Of a DNA stretch of 64,000 nucleotides, positions 63,979 to 64,000 are shown in pieces (within the stretch, counting starts at the first letter, position 1; each line of letters opens with the position of its first letter). The DNA is taken from the NCBI GenBank assembly GCA_030584025.1, contig CP129487.1:1612001-1676000 (forward strand). Direction: 5' to 3'. This stretch comes from Cyclobacteriaceae bacterium (lineage in GTDB: Bacteria; Bacteroidota; Bacteroidia; Cytophagales; Cyclobacteriaceae). Both the position numbers and the translations under genes were made by a program. The notes below the pieces were generated by a model. The model saw only the letters and a list, made by a program, of their open reading frames with translations, ran no database searches and was not told the DNA's origin.

Positions 63979-64000
63979 ATTCCTTTTTTAGTGTTTTTGG

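Overview
The window looks like a chromosome segment of a Bacteroidota bacterium, probably of the order Cytophagales. It carries a SusC/SusD pair, a T9SS type A sorting domain, a FucR-like GntR regulator fused to a sugar-sensing domain, a DUF5916 protein and an MFS sugar porter. AT-rich start regions lack Shine-Dalgarno sequences. The species cannot be named from the sequence.

Layout. (1) 1-9543, all minus strand: envelope efflux and ABC transport genes (RND-type adaptor cut by the window edge, TolC-like channel, an ABC-2 permease fused to a peptidase-like ectodomain, its ATPase), then a GntR-controlled ABC operon (ATPase, permease, YtrA-type GntR repressor, adhesin-like protein). (2) 9976-22353: a giant alpha-2-macroglobulin-like protein containing a piece of a TonB-receptor N-terminus, a secreted FG-GAP/ASPIC protein with a T9SS signal, an orphan antitoxin-like domain, a small membrane protein, a metallophosphoesterase and an endonuclease/exonuclease/phosphatase-family enzyme. 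(3) 22575-43653: an AT-rich L-fucose utilisation locus: FMN lactate oxidase/dehydrogenase, FGGY kinase, aldolase/lactaldehyde-dehydrogenase fusion, an unknown 117-aa protein, a FucR-like GntR regulator, SusC, SusD, a DUF5916 protein, a DUF4432 epimerase, a cupin-type sugar isomerase candidate, two GH29 alpha-L-fucosidases and an MFS transporter. Six intergenic sites share a tandem 10-bp operator-like motif, all in the same orientation relative to the gene they precede. (4) 43740-59800: a mobile defence island with a tyrosine recombinase, an Xre/MbcA/ParS-type antitoxin, a GmrSD-like DUF262 protein, a SIR2-domain protein, an Eco57I-type N6-adenine methyltransferase fused to a Schlafen/AlbA_2 domain, an ORF6N DNA-binding protein and a PLD-SNF2 helicase. 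Most lie on the minus strand, many overlapping or nearly so. Unknown small genes and a broken histidine-kinase ATPase fragment lie at its edge. (5) 60010-63978: a vanadium-haloperoxidase-like lipoprotein, an adenosylcobalamin-dependent (class II) ribonucleotide reductase, and an atypical RIC/ScdA-like hemerythrin protein.

How they work together. In the fucose locus, secreted GH29 enzymes would release L-fucose from glycans. SusC/D and the MFS porter import it, and the epimerase and the cupin isomerase candidate prepare it. The kinase and aldolase yield DHAP and lactaldehyde, and the SDR domain and LldD carry lactaldehyde through lactate to pyruvate. No classical FucI is visible. In the defence island, the helicase-nuclease and methyltransferase look like a restriction-modification pair, and the SIR2 protein could be an NAD-depleting second line in the same transcript. 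The most promising novelties are the direct-repeat operator family of the fucose regulon and the composite PLD-helicase / ORF6N / methyltransferase-AlbA_2 / SIR2 operon.
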